The position numbers and the translations under genes were made by a program. Source: Microvirga alba (GTDB lineage Bacteria; Pseudomonadota; Alphaproteobacteria; Rhizobiales; Beijerinckiaceae). From it: a DNA stretch of 64,000 bases. Below are positions 8,949-17,671 of the stretch, one piece after another. The stretch covers positions 124,001 through 188,000 of the forward strand of contig NZ_JADQDO010000004.1 in the NCBI RefSeq assembly GCF_015694465.1, written 5' to 3'. Each line of letters opens with the position of its first letter. Position 1 is the first letter of the stretch. A model generated the notes under the pieces. It was not told the DNA's origin, ran no database searches, and saw only the letters and a program-made list of their open reading frames with translations.

Positions 8949-9455
8949 ATGTCTGATTCAGCTTCCACTGCCTGGAATTCGGGTCCGTATTCGAGCCCCC
9001 ACGGGGGCTGCCATGCGGGTCCTTGGGAAAGCGGCGCTCACCGGCGTTGCGGGGGGCGTCCTCCCCGGCGTGCGTTGGAGATCGTCGGGATCATCTTCGC
9101 CTTCATCTGGTTCTGGCCGGCTGCGCTGGCCTACCTGGTCTGGAAAGTCATGGGATATCCAAAATTCGATGAGGCGAAGGCCTTCCTTCGCGAAAACTTC
9201 GGTCGGCCGATGGATGATCTGTTCGCGTACCGTCGTCCGGCCGGAGGCTTTGGCAACGCCACCGGCAACGCCGCTTTCGAGGATTATCGCCGCAAGGAAT
9301 TGCAGCGCCTCGAAGAGGAGCGCCGCCGTCTCGACGAGGAGGCTCGCGCCTTCACCGATTTCGTCGAGGAATTAAAGCGCGCCAAGGATCGCGACGAATT
9401 CGACGCCTTCATGGCAAAGCGCCGCGCCGAGAAGAACGGCCCGACGGACATCTGA
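8949..9455 (+). CDS. DUF2852 membrane protein
   Basis: The 168-residue protein has a Gly/Pro-rich cytosolic N-terminus with several Cys, one transmembrane segment (about residues 43-65, FAFIWFWPAALAYLVWKVMG), then a charged probable coiled coil (about 113-150, rich in Glu/Arg). This is the DUF2852 layout found in Hyphomicrobiales; the function is unknown. A strong terminator follows directly at 9465. The ATG at 8949 lies after GGGAACTGCG, a weak ribosome-binding match. Confidence 0.82.
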   Translation: MSDSASTAWNSGPYSSPHGGCHAGPWESGAHRRCGGRPPRRALEIVGIIFAFIWFWPAALAYLVWKVMGYPKFDEAKAFLRENFGRPMDDLFAYRRPAGGFGNATGNAAFEDYRRKELQRLEEERRRLDEEARAFTDFVEELKRAKDRDEFDAFMAKRRAEKNGPTDI

Positions 9456-9464
9456 CGGCTTGGC

Positions 9465-9495
9465 GGAGCGCCTTCAAGGCGCTCCCCTGTTTTTT
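9465..9495 (+). terminator. Rho-independent terminator of the DUF2852 gene
   Basis: A perfect 9-bp stem GGAGCGCCT/AGGCGCTCC with a three-base loop (9465-9485) is followed by CCTGTTTTTT. The T-tract lies on the plus strand, so it ends the upstream DUF2852 transcript. The rdgB stop codon on the other strand overlaps the T-tract. Confidence 0.85.
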
Positions 9496-10144
9496 ACGCC
9501 GCGCGCGTCGGCAGGCAGCCGGCGGCGAGGTTAAGGAATGCGCGCGCCCGGTGCGACAAGGCTTCGGGCGTGGGCTTCGTCCAGTCGATACCATGCTTTT
9601 CCTCGGACGAAATCTCGCCGAAGGTTTTGGTGAATCCGTCCGGCTGGAACAGGGGATCGTAGCCGAAGCCCTGGGTTCCTCTCGGCGGCCACACGACCTG
9701 GCCGAACACGCGACCCTCGAACAATTCCTCATGCCCGTCCGGCCAGGCGATGACGAGCGCCGAGGTGAAATGGGCCTTGCGGTTGCCATCCGCCGTCACG
9801 CCGCGCTTCCGCAATTCGTGTTCGACCCGCGCCATCGCCCCCGGAAAATCCTTGTTCGGGCCGGCCCAGTTCGCGGTGAAAAGCCCCGGCGCGCCATCGA
9901 GCGCATCGACGCAAAGTCCTGAATCGTCAGAAAGCGCCGGAAGGCCGGTGGCTTTCGCCGCCGCATGGGCCTTGATGGCCGCGTTCTCGGAGAACATGTA
10001 GCCGGTTTCGTCCGGCTCCGGCAGGCCGAGTTCGCCCGCCGAGACCGCCTCGATCCCGAACGGCGCAAGAAGCTCCTGCATCTCGCGCAGCTTGCCCGGA
10101 TTGTGGGTGGCAATGACGACCTTGCCGGTCAGGGGACGATGCAT
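9494..10144 (-). CDS. rdgB: Non-canonical purine NTP pyrophosphatase (dITP/XTPase)
   Basis: The enzyme hydrolyses dITP, ITP and XTP to monophosphates, keeping deaminated purines out of DNA and RNA. The 216-residue protein carries the Ham1 motifs THNPGK (residues 13-18), [16 protein letters not shown] (catalytic acidic loop), FGYDPLF and SHRARA near the end. Start ATG 10142-10144 is preceded by GAGGAAAT; the longer in-frame extension is not conserved. It is transcribed from the same strand as rph, separated by a repeat element. Confidence 0.95.
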   Translation of the reverse strand: MHRPLTGKVVIATHNPGKLREMQELLAPFGIEAVSAGELGLPEPDETGYMFSENAAIKAHAAAKATGLPALSDDSGLCVDALDGAPGLFTANWAGPNKDFPGAMARVEHELRKRGVTADGNRKAHFTSALVIAWPDGHEELFEGRVFGQVVWPPRGTQGFGYDPLFQPDGFTKTFGEISSEEKHGIDWTKPTPEALSHRARAFLNLAAGCLPTRAA

Positions 10145-10245
10145 TTTGGGATTTCCTCGACATCTCGGGCAGCAGAGTGCGAGCCGGGTTATTGTTACGA
10201 ATGCCGCTTGAGGCAAGGTGCCTCGGAATCAAGGACGAGGCGTAC

Positions 10246-10354
10246 CCTCATCCTGATGAGGGCCGAAAGGCCCGTCTCGAAGGCGGATCCAGCGCGCACT
10301 GAAAACGCCCCGTCCTTCGAGACGGATTGCTCCGCAATCCTCCTCAGGATGAGG
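10246..10354. repeat. Imperfect palindromic repeat (CCTCATCCTGA...CTCGAAGG type)
   Basis: The left arm 10246-10283 (CCTCATCCTGATGAGG ... CGTCTCGAAGG) and right arm 10314-10354 (CCTTCGAGACGG ... TCAGGATGAGG) are inverted copies with a different central insert in each. The element lies between rph and rdgB and could shape the rph-rdgB transcript or the upstream end of rdgB. It is a third distinct palindromic family in this window. Confidence 0.7.
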
Positions 10355-10375
10355 CTGGGCGGGAGCGAGACAGCC

Positions 10376-11089
10376 TTACGCGACAGCCTTCTTCTGCAAA
10401 TCGACGAGCTGCGCGACACCCGCCTTGGCGAGACGCAGCAGGGTCAAAAACTCGTCTTCCGAGAAGGGCTTGCCTTCCGCCGTGCCCTGCACCTCGACGA
10501 TGCCGCCGGAGGCGGTGATGACGAAGTTGGAATCGGTCTCTGCAGCGGAATCCTCGGCGTAATCGAGGTCGAGCACCGGCTTGCCCTGATAAATGCCGCA
10601 AGAGACGGCGGCCACGGGCTCGCGGAGCGGGTTGATCGAGATGATCGAGCGGCTCTGCATCCAGGCGAAGCATTCGTGCAACGCCACCCAGGCCCCGGTG
10701 ATGGAAGCGGTGCGGGTGCCCCCGTCAGCCTGGATCACGTCGCAATCGACCACAATCTGCCGCTCGCCGATGGCGGGCAGGTTGACCACGGCGCGAAGAG
10801 AACGGCCGATCAGGCGCTGGATTTCCTGGGTGCGGCCCGACGGCTTGCCGGAAGTCACCTCGCGGCGGGTGCGCTCGTGCGTCGCGCGGGGGAGCATGGC
10901 GTATTCAGCCGTAACCCAGCCCTTGCCGGTGCCGCGCAGCCACGGCGGGCCTTTTTCTTCCAGCGAGGCGGTGCAGAGCACGCGGGTATTGCCAAAGGTC
11001 ACGAGGCAGGAGCCCTCCGCATAACGCGCGACGCCGCGCTCCAGGGTGACGGGGCGCAATTCGTCGGGGGCGCGGTTGGAAGGACGCAT
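10376..11089 (-). CDS. rph: Ribonuclease PH
   Basis: RNase PH trims the 3' ends of tRNA precursors phosphorolytically. The 237-residue length matches the family. Visible motifs are [13 protein letters not shown] at the start, the RNA-binding segment [38 protein letters not shown], and [18 protein letters not shown], which includes the catalytic region. It is divergent from hrcA across about 150 bases, a conserved pairing in alphaproteobacteria. Confidence 0.96.
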   Translation of the reverse strand: MRPSNRAPDELRPVTLERGVARYAEGSCLVTFGNTRVLCTASLEEKGPPWLRGTGKGWVTAEYAMLPRATHERTRREVTSGKPSGRTQEIQRLIGRSLRAVVNLPAIGERQIVVDCDVIQADGGTRTASITGAWVALHECFAWMQSRSIISINPLREPVAAVSCGIYQGKPVLDLDYAEDSAAETDSNFVITASGGIVEVQGTAEGKPFSEDEFLTLLRLAKAGVAQLVDLQKKAVA

Positions 11090-11151
11090 GGGAAACCTCT
11101 CCTCGGGGTCTGAAATTGTGAGAAGCGTCTTAGAAGCTGCGACAGGGCTAA

Positions 11152-11171
11152 GGCAAGCGCAGGCTTGCCTA
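11152..11171. repeat. Perfect 8-bp inverted repeat in the rph-hrcA intergenic region
   Basis: AGGCAAGC (11152-11159) and GCTTGCCT (11164-11171) are perfect inverted copies separated by GCAG. The element lies between the divergent rph and hrcA starts. No CIRCE element (TTAGCACTC-N9-GAGTGCTAA) was found here, so this is a candidate operator or leader hairpin of unknown use. Confidence 0.45.
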
Positions 11172-11238
11172 AACGCCCTCGCGTCCGCACATAATGCTCA
11201 CTTGCTTGGTGGAATCAGAAGGGCTTAAGAACCGTCGA

Positions 11239-12333
11239 ATGCATATCCCAGGTTCCTTTTCCAGCCCCTCGGAGAGCCGCGCCGTCGCGGACCTGAACGA
11301 GCGCTCGCGTGAAATCTTCCGCCAGATCGTCGAGAGCTATCTGACAACCGGCGAGCCTGTGGGCTCGCGCAACCTGTCGCGCATCCTCACCCACCCCCTC
11401 TCTCCCGCCTCGATCCGCAACGTGATGTCCGACCTGGAGGCGGCCGGGCTGATCTTCGCGCCTCATACCAGCGCCGGGCGGCTGCCAACGGAGACGGGTC
11501 TGCGCTTCTTCGTCGATGCCATGATGGAGATCGGCGACGTGACCACAGAGGAGCGGGCCCGCATCGAAGCGCAGATGAAAGCCGCCGCTTCCGGCCACAC
11601 CCTCGAGACGGCGCTGACCGAAGCCTCGACGCTTCTCTCTGGCGTCTCGCGCGGCGCGGGTGTCGTCGTCACGTCAAAATCATCCAATGTGCGGCTGAAG
11701 CATATCGAGTTCGTGCGGCTCGACACGACCCGCGCTCTCGTGGTGCTCGTCTCCGAGGACGGATCGGTCGAAAACCGTCTGCTCGACCTGCCGGCGGGAT
11801 TGCCCGCAGGGGCCCTGGTGGAGGCTGGGAACTTCCTCAATGCCCGCATCCAGGGTCGCACGCTCGGCGATCTCCGGCAGGCGATCGAAATGCGGCGCGA
11901 GGAGATGGAGAAAGAGCTCGACACGCTCACCGCCAAGCTCGTCGAAGCGGGCCTTGCCACCACGGTGGGACCCGCGGAATCGCGCCAGCTCATCGTGCGC
12001 GGCCAGGCTAACCTGCTCGACGACCTGAAGGCGGCCGAAGACCTCGATCGCATACGCCTGCTTTTTGCCGATCTCGAAACGCAGACCGATGTCATCGACC
12101 TCTTGAGCCGCGCCGAGGGCGGAGAAGGGGTGCGTATCTTCATCGGCTCGGAGAATAAATTGTTCTCGCTCTCCGGCTCTTCGATGATCGCTGCCCCCTT
12201 CCGGGATGGTAGCCAGAAGATTGTCGGCGTGGTCGGCGTCATCGGCCCGACGCGGCTGAACTATGCCCGCATCGTACCGATGGTCGATTACACTGCTAAG
12301 GTGGTGTCACGTATCCTTGAACAAGGGCGATAG
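11239..12333 (+). CDS. hrcA: Heat-inducible transcription repressor HrcA
   Basis: HrcA binds CIRCE operators and represses groESL-type chaperone genes, with GroEL acting as its co-factor. The 364-residue protein has the N-terminal winged helix ([20 protein letters not shown], then [20 protein letters not shown]) and the long GAF-like C-terminal domain ending in [19 protein letters not shown]. Start ATG 11239 fits homologues; an upstream in-frame ATG at 11194 gives a 15-residue extension. grpE, its usual downstream partner, is absent here; a small secreted-protein gene follows instead. Confidence 0.95.
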   Translation: MHIPGSFSSPSESRAVADLNERSREIFRQIVESYLTTGEPVGSRNLSRILTHPLSPASIRNVMSDLEAAGLIFAPHTSAGRLPTETGLRFFVDAMMEIGDVTTEERARIEAQMKAAASGHTLETALTEASTLLSGVSRGAGVVVTSKSSNVRLKHIEFVRLDTTRALVVLVSEDGSVENRLLDLPAGLPAGALVEAGNFLNARIQGRTLGDLRQAIEMRREEMEKELDTLTAKLVEAGLATTVGPAESRQLIVRGQANLLDDLKAAEDLDRIRLLFADLETQTDVIDLLSRAEGGEGVRIFIGSENKLFSLSGSSMIAAPFRDGSQKIVGVVGVIGPTRLNYARIVPMVDYTAKVVSRILEQGR

Positions 12334-12494
12334 GATCGAAAGCCTGATCGACGCCTCATTGCCGTTGCCTGACATGGGAGCCGCCAAGTTCTTCGCACCA
12401 AGTTGCGGGGAGATGGGAAACTAACTTGGCCGGAAGCGTTAAACCTTCGGTCCATGAAAGGGACCAACGCTTCCATCGAGATCAGGAGGTTCCC

Positions 12495-12911
12495 TTGAAG
12501 ACACTGACAATCCTTGCCGGCGCGGGTTTCATGATGCTCGGCACGATCGGCCTGGCGCAGGCTCAGGTCAGCGGTACGCCGAACTCGCCGTTCCCGTTGG
12601 CCGCTCCGAACGAAGTGCAGATCATCAACGGCATACCCTGCCGTACTATTCTGCAGTCTGAGACCAACCAGCGCATCCCGATTCAATGCGCCACCCCGTC
12701 CGGCATGGTCGGCATCGGCACAATAAGCTCGGAGCCGATGACGACGGGCAGCACGACTCCGTCCTCCGGGGCTCCCCTGTCCGGCACACCGAACTCCCCC
12801 TTCCCGTTGGCCGCATCTAACGAGGTCATGATCATCAACGGACTTGCGTGCCGCACCCTCCTTGTTCCGGAAACCCAGCAGCGGGTGCCCGTGGAATGCG
12901 TAAAGCGTTGA
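12495..12911 (+). CDS. Small secreted protein with two ~40-residue Cys-containing repeats
   Basis: The start is TTG 12495 with AGGAGG at 12484-12489. The 138-residue product has a signal peptide (residues 1-23, cleaved after AQA) and two tandem repeats at about 26-65 and 96-135. Each begins SGTPNSPFPLAA, continues NEV-IING--CRT and ends IP/VPV-C, with two Cys per repeat (C49/C65 and C119/C135). A Ser/Thr/Gly-rich linker joins them. Repeat-internal disulfides are likely in the periplasm. I do not recognise the family. The gene is sandwiched between hrcA and a copy of the hrcA tail. Confidence 0.75.
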   Translation: MKTLTILAGAGFMMLGTIGLAQAQVSGTPNSPFPLAAPNEVQIINGIPCRTILQSETNQRIPIQCATPSGMVGIGTISSEPMTTGSTTPSSGAPLSGTPNSPFPLAASNEVMIINGLACRTLLVPETQQRVPVECVKR

Positions 12912-12950
12912 TCGCCGGCCTGCCTCGACGATAAGCGCGGCAACATCAGG

Positions 12951-13037
12951 ATCCTCGGCCCGACGCGATTGAACACTCGCGCCGGGCCGATGGTTGATGA
13001 CACCACCAAGGTGGTATCTCGCTTTCTGGTAGCTCGG
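12951..13037 (+). pseudogene. Diverged duplicate of the hrcA 3' end
   Basis: From about 12954, CTCGGCCCGACGCGATTGAAC aligns base by base with the hrcA tail from 12241. Translated, it reads GPTRLNTRAGPMVDDTTKVV against [20 protein letters not shown] in HrcA, then SRFL against SRIL. Similarity spans about 80-90 bases and may continue weakly past the stop. It has no start codon or upstream coding frame, so it is a non-functional fragment. Confidence 0.8.
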
Positions 13038-13050
13038 GTGTTGAAACGCC

Positions 13051-13587
13051 TCAATGACCCGTCCGGTCCGCGCCGCGGCTGGCCTCGAAAAGGAACCAGG
13101 TCCGGCGCTCGGTCTCATCGATCCACACCTCGATCATGCTGGCGGTCGCCACATCCTCGTGGTCATCGCAGATCTTGTGCGCCGCGCGCATATTGGCCGC
13201 GAAGGTCTTGTTGTCCTCGAGAAGCTCCCGCAGCATTTCCAGCGGCGGCACGAAATCGGCATCGTTATCGTCAATCCGCTGCAGCCGGGACACCTGACCG
13301 ATGGAGCGGATGGTGGTTCCGCCGATCTTGCGGACGCGCTCCGCCATGGCGTCGGTCATGGCGAAAATCTGATCGGCTTGCTTGTCGAGGAGCAAATGAT
13401 AGTCGCGGAAATGCGGCCCGCTCACATGCCAGTGGAAATTCTTGGTTTTCAGGTAAAGGGCGAAAGTATCGGCAACAAGCGTGTTAAGGGCCTTGGAGAT
13501 AGCGGCAACGGCATCGGCTTTCAGGTCGGTCGGGGTCTCGAGGGCTGCCGCCTTCTTCTGCGGCTGGAGCATACGTACTTTCGACAT
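13051..13587 (-). CDS. dps: Dps-family DNA-binding ferritin-like protein
   Basis: Dps forms a 12-subunit cage that oxidises and stores iron and can coat DNA in starvation. The 178-residue protein has KTKNFHWHVSGPHF (residues 47-60, ferroxidase His 52/54), LLLDKQADQIFAMTDAMAERV (acidic and Glu ligands around 68-83) and TASMIEVWIDETERRTWFL near the end. The basic N-terminus (KKAA) could contact DNA. It is convergent with hrcA-side genes and divergent from lepA about 200 bases away. Confidence 0.92.
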   Translation of the reverse strand: MSKVRMLQPQKKAAALETPTDLKADAVAAISKALNTLVADTFALYLKTKNFHWHVSGPHFRDYHLLLDKQADQIFAMTDAMAERVRKIGGTTIRSIGQVSRLQRIDDNDADFVPPLEMLRELLEDNKTFAANMRAAHKICDDHEDVATASMIEVWIDETERRTWFLFEASRGADRTGH

Positions 13588-13791
13588 CGTCCGGGTCCTT
13601 TTCTTGCTGAGATGGGCCGGGGCTCGAACCGCCCGGCTTGAACCGCCCCAACGGGGGGAAGCGCCTCGTCAACGCCTCAGCCCGAAAAGTGTTGCCCGTC
13701 CTTGCCTCTGGGGAAGGCTTTCACGCCGATTTTCCCGCTCGCGACAACGCCTTCGCTTGGCTTCCTGTGGCCGCGCTGCTATGTGCCCGGC

Positions 13792-15597
13792 ATGAGCGCA
13801 CATACTTTCGACCAGATCCGCAACTTTTCCATCGTGGCCCATATCGACCACGGGAAGTCGACCCTTGCCGACCGTCTGATCCAGACCACGGGGGCGCTGT
13901 CCGCCCGCGAGATGACGGAGCAGGTGCTCGACAACATGGATATCGAGCGGGAACGGGGCATCACCATCAAGGCCCAGACCGTGCGCCTGGAATACACGGC
14001 CGAGGATGGCAAGACCTATATCCTGAACCTGATGGACACCCCCGGCCACGTTGACTTCGCCTACGAGGTTTCGCGGTCGCTCGCTGCTTGCGAGGGGTCG
14101 CTGCTCGTCGTTGACGCCTCCCAAGGCGTGGAAGCGCAGACGCTCGCCAACGTCTATCAGGCCATCGACGCCGGCCACGAGATCGTGCCCGTCCTCAACA
14201 AAATCGACCTGCCTGCCGCCGATCCGGACCGGATCAAGGAGCAGATCGAGGAAGTGATCGGCATCGACGCGTCCGACGCCGTGCCGATCTCGGCCAAGAC
14301 CGGCCTCAACATCGAGGGCGTGCTCGAAGCCATCGTCAAGAAGCTGCCGCCGCCGAAGGGCGACGAGAACGCCCCGCTGAAGGCCCTCCTGGTCGATAGC
14401 TGGTACGACGCCTATCTCGGTGTCGTCGTGCTCGTGCGCATCATCGACGGCGTGCTGAAGAAGGGCATGACCATCAAGATGATGGGCACCAACGCCGTCT
14501 ATGGCGTCGACCGCATCGGCGTGTTCGCCCCCAAGATGCGCGACATGGCCCAGCTCGGCCCCGGCGAGGTGGGCTTCCTCACTGCGTCGATCAAGGAAGT
14601 GGCCGATACCCGCGTCGGCGACACCATCACCGAGGACCGCAAGCCCACCGCCTCCGCGCTTCCCGGCTTCAAGCCCGTGCAGCCGGTCGTGTTCTGTGGT
14701 CTGTTCCCCGTGGACGCCGCCGAGTTCGAGAACCTGCGCGCCGCCATGGGCAAACTGCGCCTCAACGATGCCAGCTTCTCCTACGAGATGGAGACCTCGG
14801 CCGCGCTCGGCTTCGGCTTCCGCTGTGGTTTCTTGGGCCTGCTCCACCTCGAAATCATTCAGGAGCGCCTGGAGCGCGAGTTCAACCTCGACCTCATCTC
14901 CACCGCGCCGAGCGTGGTCTATCATCTGAACCTACGCGACGGCTCGACCATCGAGCTACACAACCCCGCCGACATGCCGGACGTGATGAAGATCGAGACC
15001 ATCGAGGAGCCGTGGATCCGCGCCACGATTCTCACGCCGGACGATTATCTCGGCTCCGTGCTCAAGCTCTGCCAGGAACGGCGCGGCATCCAGATCGACC
15101 TCAACTATGTCGGCAAGCGCGCCATGGTCATCTACGACCTGCCGCTCAACGAAGTGGTGTTCGATTTCTACGACCGCCTGAAGTCGATATCGAAGGGCTA
15201 TGCCTCCTTCGACTACCACATCTCCGATTACCGCGAGGGCGACCTCGTGAAGATGTCGGTTCTCGTCAACGCGGAGCCTGTGGATGCCCTCTCCATGCTC
15301 GTCCACCGCGACCGCGCGGAAGGCCGTGGCCGCGCCATGTGCGAGAAGCTCAAAGAGCTGATCCCGCCGCACATGTTCCAGATTCCGGTCCAGGCAGCCA
15401 TCGGCGGCAAGATCATCGCCCGCGAAACCATCCGCGCGCTGCGCAAGGACGTGACCGCCAAGTGCTACGGCGGCGACGCCTCCCGCAAGCGCAAGCTGCT
15501 CGATAAGCAGAAGGAAGGCAAGAAGCGGATGCGCCAGTTCGGCAAGGTCGACATCCCGCAGGAAGCTTTCATCGCCGCGCTTAAGATGGATAGCTGA
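13792..15597 (+). CDS. lepA: Elongation factor 4 (LepA)
   Basis: LepA is a ribosome-binding GTPase that affects translocation and ribosome assembly. The 601-residue length is typical. The G-domain motifs are AHIDHGKST (residues 16-24), [19 protein letters not shown] and NKIDLPAAD; the C-terminal domain is complete, ending [23 protein letters not shown] 13792 matches homologues; the in-frame 30-residue extension from 13702 is not expected. It is a stand-alone gene, with acr3 convergent after it. Confidence 0.97.
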   Translation: MSAHTFDQIRNFSIVAHIDHGKSTLADRLIQTTGALSAREMTEQVLDNMDIERERGITIKAQTVRLEYTAEDGKTYILNLMDTPGHVDFAYEVSRSLAACEGSLLVVDASQGVEAQTLANVYQAIDAGHEIVPVLNKIDLPAADPDRIKEQIEEVIGIDASDAVPISAKTGLNIEGVLEAIVKKLPPPKGDENAPLKALLVDSWYDAYLGVVVLVRIIDGVLKKGMTIKMMGTNAVYGVDRIGVFAPKMRDMAQLGPGEVGFLTASIKEVADTRVGDTITEDRKPTASALPGFKPVQPVVFCGLFPVDAAEFENLRAAMGKLRLNDASFSYEMETSAALGFGFRCGFLGLLHLEIIQERLEREFNLDLISTAPSVVYHLNLRDGSTIELHNPADMPDVMKIETIEEPWIRATILTPDDYLGSVLKLCQERRGIQIDLNYVGKRAMVIYDLPLNEVVFDFYDRLKSISKGYASFDYHISDYREGDLVKMSVLVNAEPVDALSMLVHRDRAEGRGRAMCEKLKELIPPHMFQIPVQAAIGGKIIARETIRALRKDVTAKCYGGDASRKRKLLDKQKEGKKRMRQFGKVDIPQEAFIAALKMDS

Positions 15598-15600
15598 TCG

Positions 15601-16668
15601 TCAGGAGCGAGCGGTCGTCTCATTTGGGGCAGAGCGCGTCTCGCTTGCGCCGCGCTCGTACCAGCCCTGGCTCGCATTGACGATCTTCACCACCGAGAGC
15701 ATCACCGGCACCTCGACCAGCACGCCGACAACAGTGGCGAGCGCCGCGCCCGAATTGAAGCCGAATAGGCTGATCGCGGCGGCGACCGCCAACTCGAAGA
15801 AGTTGCTCGCACCGATCAAGGCGGACGGGCCCGCGACGCAATGCTTCTCGCCAGCGATCCGGTTCAGGATGTAGGCGAGCCCCGCGTTGAAATAGACTTG
15901 GATGAGGATCGGCACCGCCAGCAGCGCGATCACCAGAGGCTGCGCCAGAATCTGCTCACCCTGAAATCCGAACAGCAGTACGAGAGTCGCGAGCAACGCG
16001 ACGAGCGAGAGCGGTTGCAGCCGTGCAAGAAGCCGCGCGAGCGCGGCCTCCCCGCCTGTCGCGAGAACGCGCTTGCGCAACAACTGCGCAGCGATCACCG
16101 GAACGACGATGTAGAGCCCGACCGACAGCACGAGCGTGCCCCACGGCACGATGATGGCCGAGAGGCCGAGCAGGAGTCCGACGATGGGCGCGAAGGCGAC
16201 GACCATGATCGTGTCGTTGAGCGCGACCTGCGAGAGGGTGAAATGCGGTTCGCCCTTCGTCAGGTTGCTCCACACAAACACCATGGCGGTGCAGGGCGCA
16301 GCCGCCAGGATGATGAGGCCGGCGATGTAGAAGTCGACCTGGTCGGCAGGCAGGTAGGGCTTGAACAGGTATCCGATGAAGAACCAGCCGAGCGCCGCCA
16401 TGGAGAACGGTTTCACCGCCCAATTGATGAACAGCGTCACGCCGATACCGCGCCAATGTTCGCGCACCTGATGCAGCGCAGAGAAGTCAATCTTGACCAG
16501 CATCGGCACGATCATCAGCCAGATCAGGACCGCCATCGGCAGATTGACCTTCGCGACTTCCGCCGCTCCGATGATGTGGAAGACACCCGGAAACGCATGG
16601 CCGAGCACGATGCCCGCGACGATGCAGAGGGCGACCCAGAGGGTGAGATAACGCTCGAAAGTGGACAT
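15601..16668 (-). CDS. acr3: Arsenite efflux permease, ACR3 family
   Basis: ACR3 exports arsenite across the inner membrane using the proton-motive force. The 355-residue protein has about ten transmembrane segments and the ACR3 landmarks FINWAVKPF, LAAAPCTAMVFVWSNLTKG (conserved Cys) and ASNFFELAVA. ATG 16668 has GGAG upstream and begins MSTFERYLTLWVAL as in homologues. It is the last gene of the arsR-arsC-acr3 operon, starting 16 bases after arsC. Confidence 0.94.
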   Translation of the reverse strand: MSTFERYLTLWVALCIVAGIVLGHAFPGVFHIIGAAEVAKVNLPMAVLIWLMIVPMLVKIDFSALHQVREHWRGIGVTLFINWAVKPFSMAALGWFFIGYLFKPYLPADQVDFYIAGLIILAAAPCTAMVFVWSNLTKGEPHFTLSQVALNDTIMVVAFAPIVGLLLGLSAIIVPWGTLVLSVGLYIVVPVIAAQLLRKRVLATGGEAALARLLARLQPLSLVALLATLVLLFGFQGEQILAQPLVIALLAVPILIQVYFNAGLAYILNRIAGEKHCVAGPSALIGASNFFELAVAAAISLFGFNSGAALATVVGVLVEVPVMLSVVKIVNASQGWYERGASETRSAPNETTARS

Positions 16669-16684
16669 GTTGTTCTCTTTCTCC

Positions 16685-17212
16685 TCAGGCCGTCTCAGAA
16701 CGGGTGGCTGTGGCGCCCTCGACTCGCCCGATGGCGCCAAGCCTGGTTCGCAAGGACACTGCGTCGCGGTCCGCCAAGGGCAGGCTCAGGAACAGAGAGA
16801 TCCGGTTGCGGAGATATTTGAACGCCTGCACGAAGGCGCGCTCCTTTTCGAGGTCGCTACCCTCGACCGTCGCGGGGTCTTCGATGCCCCAATGGGCGGT
16901 CGCCGGATGGCCGGGCCAGACTGGACAGGATTCGCCGGCGGCGTTGTCGCAGACAGTGAAGATGAAATCCATCGGCGGCACGTCCGGCCCGGTGAACTCG
17001 TCCCAGTTCTTGGAACGGAAATCCGTCGCCGGGTAGCCCGCGGCGTCAAGGACCCGGAGCGCGAAGGGGTTGACCGTTCCCTTCGGCTGGCTGCCCGCCG
17101 AGAAGGCGCGAAACCGCCCTGCCCCATCCTTGCGCAGAATGCCTTCCGCCAGAATGGAGCGGGCGGTGTTTCCCGTGCAGAGAAATAGCACGTTGTAGAT
17201 ATGCTCGCTCAT
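16685..17212 (-). CDS. arsC: Arsenate reductase, low-molecular-weight tyrosine phosphatase type
   Basis: It reduces arsenate to arsenite for export by ACR3. The 175-residue protein has the phosphatase P-loop LCTGNTARS with Cys 12 and Arg 18, the redox pair TVCDNAAGESC (Cys 88 and Cys 96) and the general acid in EDPA (Asp 112). The relay thiols suggest thioredoxin or mycothiol-like coupling rather than glutaredoxin. ATG 17212 overlaps the arsR stop by four bases. A roughly 50-residue C-terminal tail is slightly longer than in minimal family members. Confidence 0.93.
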   Translation of the reverse strand: MSEHIYNVLFLCTGNTARSILAEGILRKDGAGRFRAFSAGSQPKGTVNPFALRVLDAAGYPATDFRSKNWDEFTGPDVPPMDFIFTVCDNAAGESCPVWPGHPATAHWGIEDPATVEGSDLEKERAFVQAFKYLRNRISLFLSLPLADRDAVSLRTRLGAIGRVEGATATRSETA

Positions 17213-17565
17213 AAGCAGACTTCCTCGGTCGATGTGCAGCAGGGGGTGAGATCGGCGATCAACGGCGCGCAAATCTCCGGCCGCCCGCCACAGCAATCCT
17301 TGACGAGAAAGGCCGCCACATCGCGCATGCGCGCCAGATCGGCCCGATAGATCACCGATCGACTCTGCCGCTCCGACCGGATCAGCCCTGCCCGCGTCAG
17401 CACGGCCAGATGCGTCGACATGGTGTTGGCGGGCACCACGAAATGCCGGGCGATTTCACCCGAGGGCAGACCTTTCGGCTCATGAGCGACCAGCAGCCGG
17501 AACACATCGAGCCGGGTCGATTGCGCCAGGGCTGCGAGCACGAGAATGGCTTGTTCGTTTTCCAT
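17209..17565 (-). CDS. arsR: ArsR-family metalloid-responsive repressor
   Basis: The 118-residue ArsR/SmtB winged helix represses the ars operon until arsenite binds. The recognition region is about residues 44-62 (PANTMSTHLAVLTRAGLI). The usual alpha3 ELCVCDL Cys motif is absent; instead the C-terminus holds six Cys (C91, C92, C99, C109, C110, C117), so arsenite is probably sensed there. A perfect palindrome overlaps its start codon, consistent with autoregulation. It is the first gene of the operon. Confidence 0.92.
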   Translation of the reverse strand: MENEQAILVLAALAQSTRLDVFRLLVAHEPKGLPSGEIARHFVVPANTMSTHLAVLTRAGLIRSERQSRSVIYRADLARMRDVAAFLVKDCCGGRPEICAPLIADLTPCCTSTEEVCL

Positions 17566-17579
17566 AATTCCAGAATTAT
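17564..17579. promoter_or_regulatory. Candidate ArsR operator
   Basis: ATAATTC-CA-GAATTAT is a perfect 7-2-7 palindrome overlapping the arsR start codon (17563-17565). It is AT-rich in a GC-rich context. The segment AGAATTATC at 17572-17580 also occurs in the bigR operator at 18590-18598. A minus-strand promoter could lie just upstream around 17580-17615. Confidence 0.6.
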
Positions 17580-17671
17580 CGAATTAATATGACAAGCGCA
17601 AGACAATCGGGTCATGGGAACGGTCAAGGAGCGTGGCTTTCGTTACCACCACGCTCCTGTCCCGAGCCGCG

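Noticed and set aside
11090-11238. CIRCE element for HrcA near hrcA
   Set aside because: Neither TTAGCACTC nor GAGTGCTAA is present; only an unrelated 8-bp inverted repeat is found.
13669-14925. A 418-codon open frame on the minus strand antisense to lepA
   Set aside because: It lies wholly opposite the conserved LepA frame and its composition (His/Asp/Glu/Leu rich) is a reading-frame shadow of a GC-rich gene.
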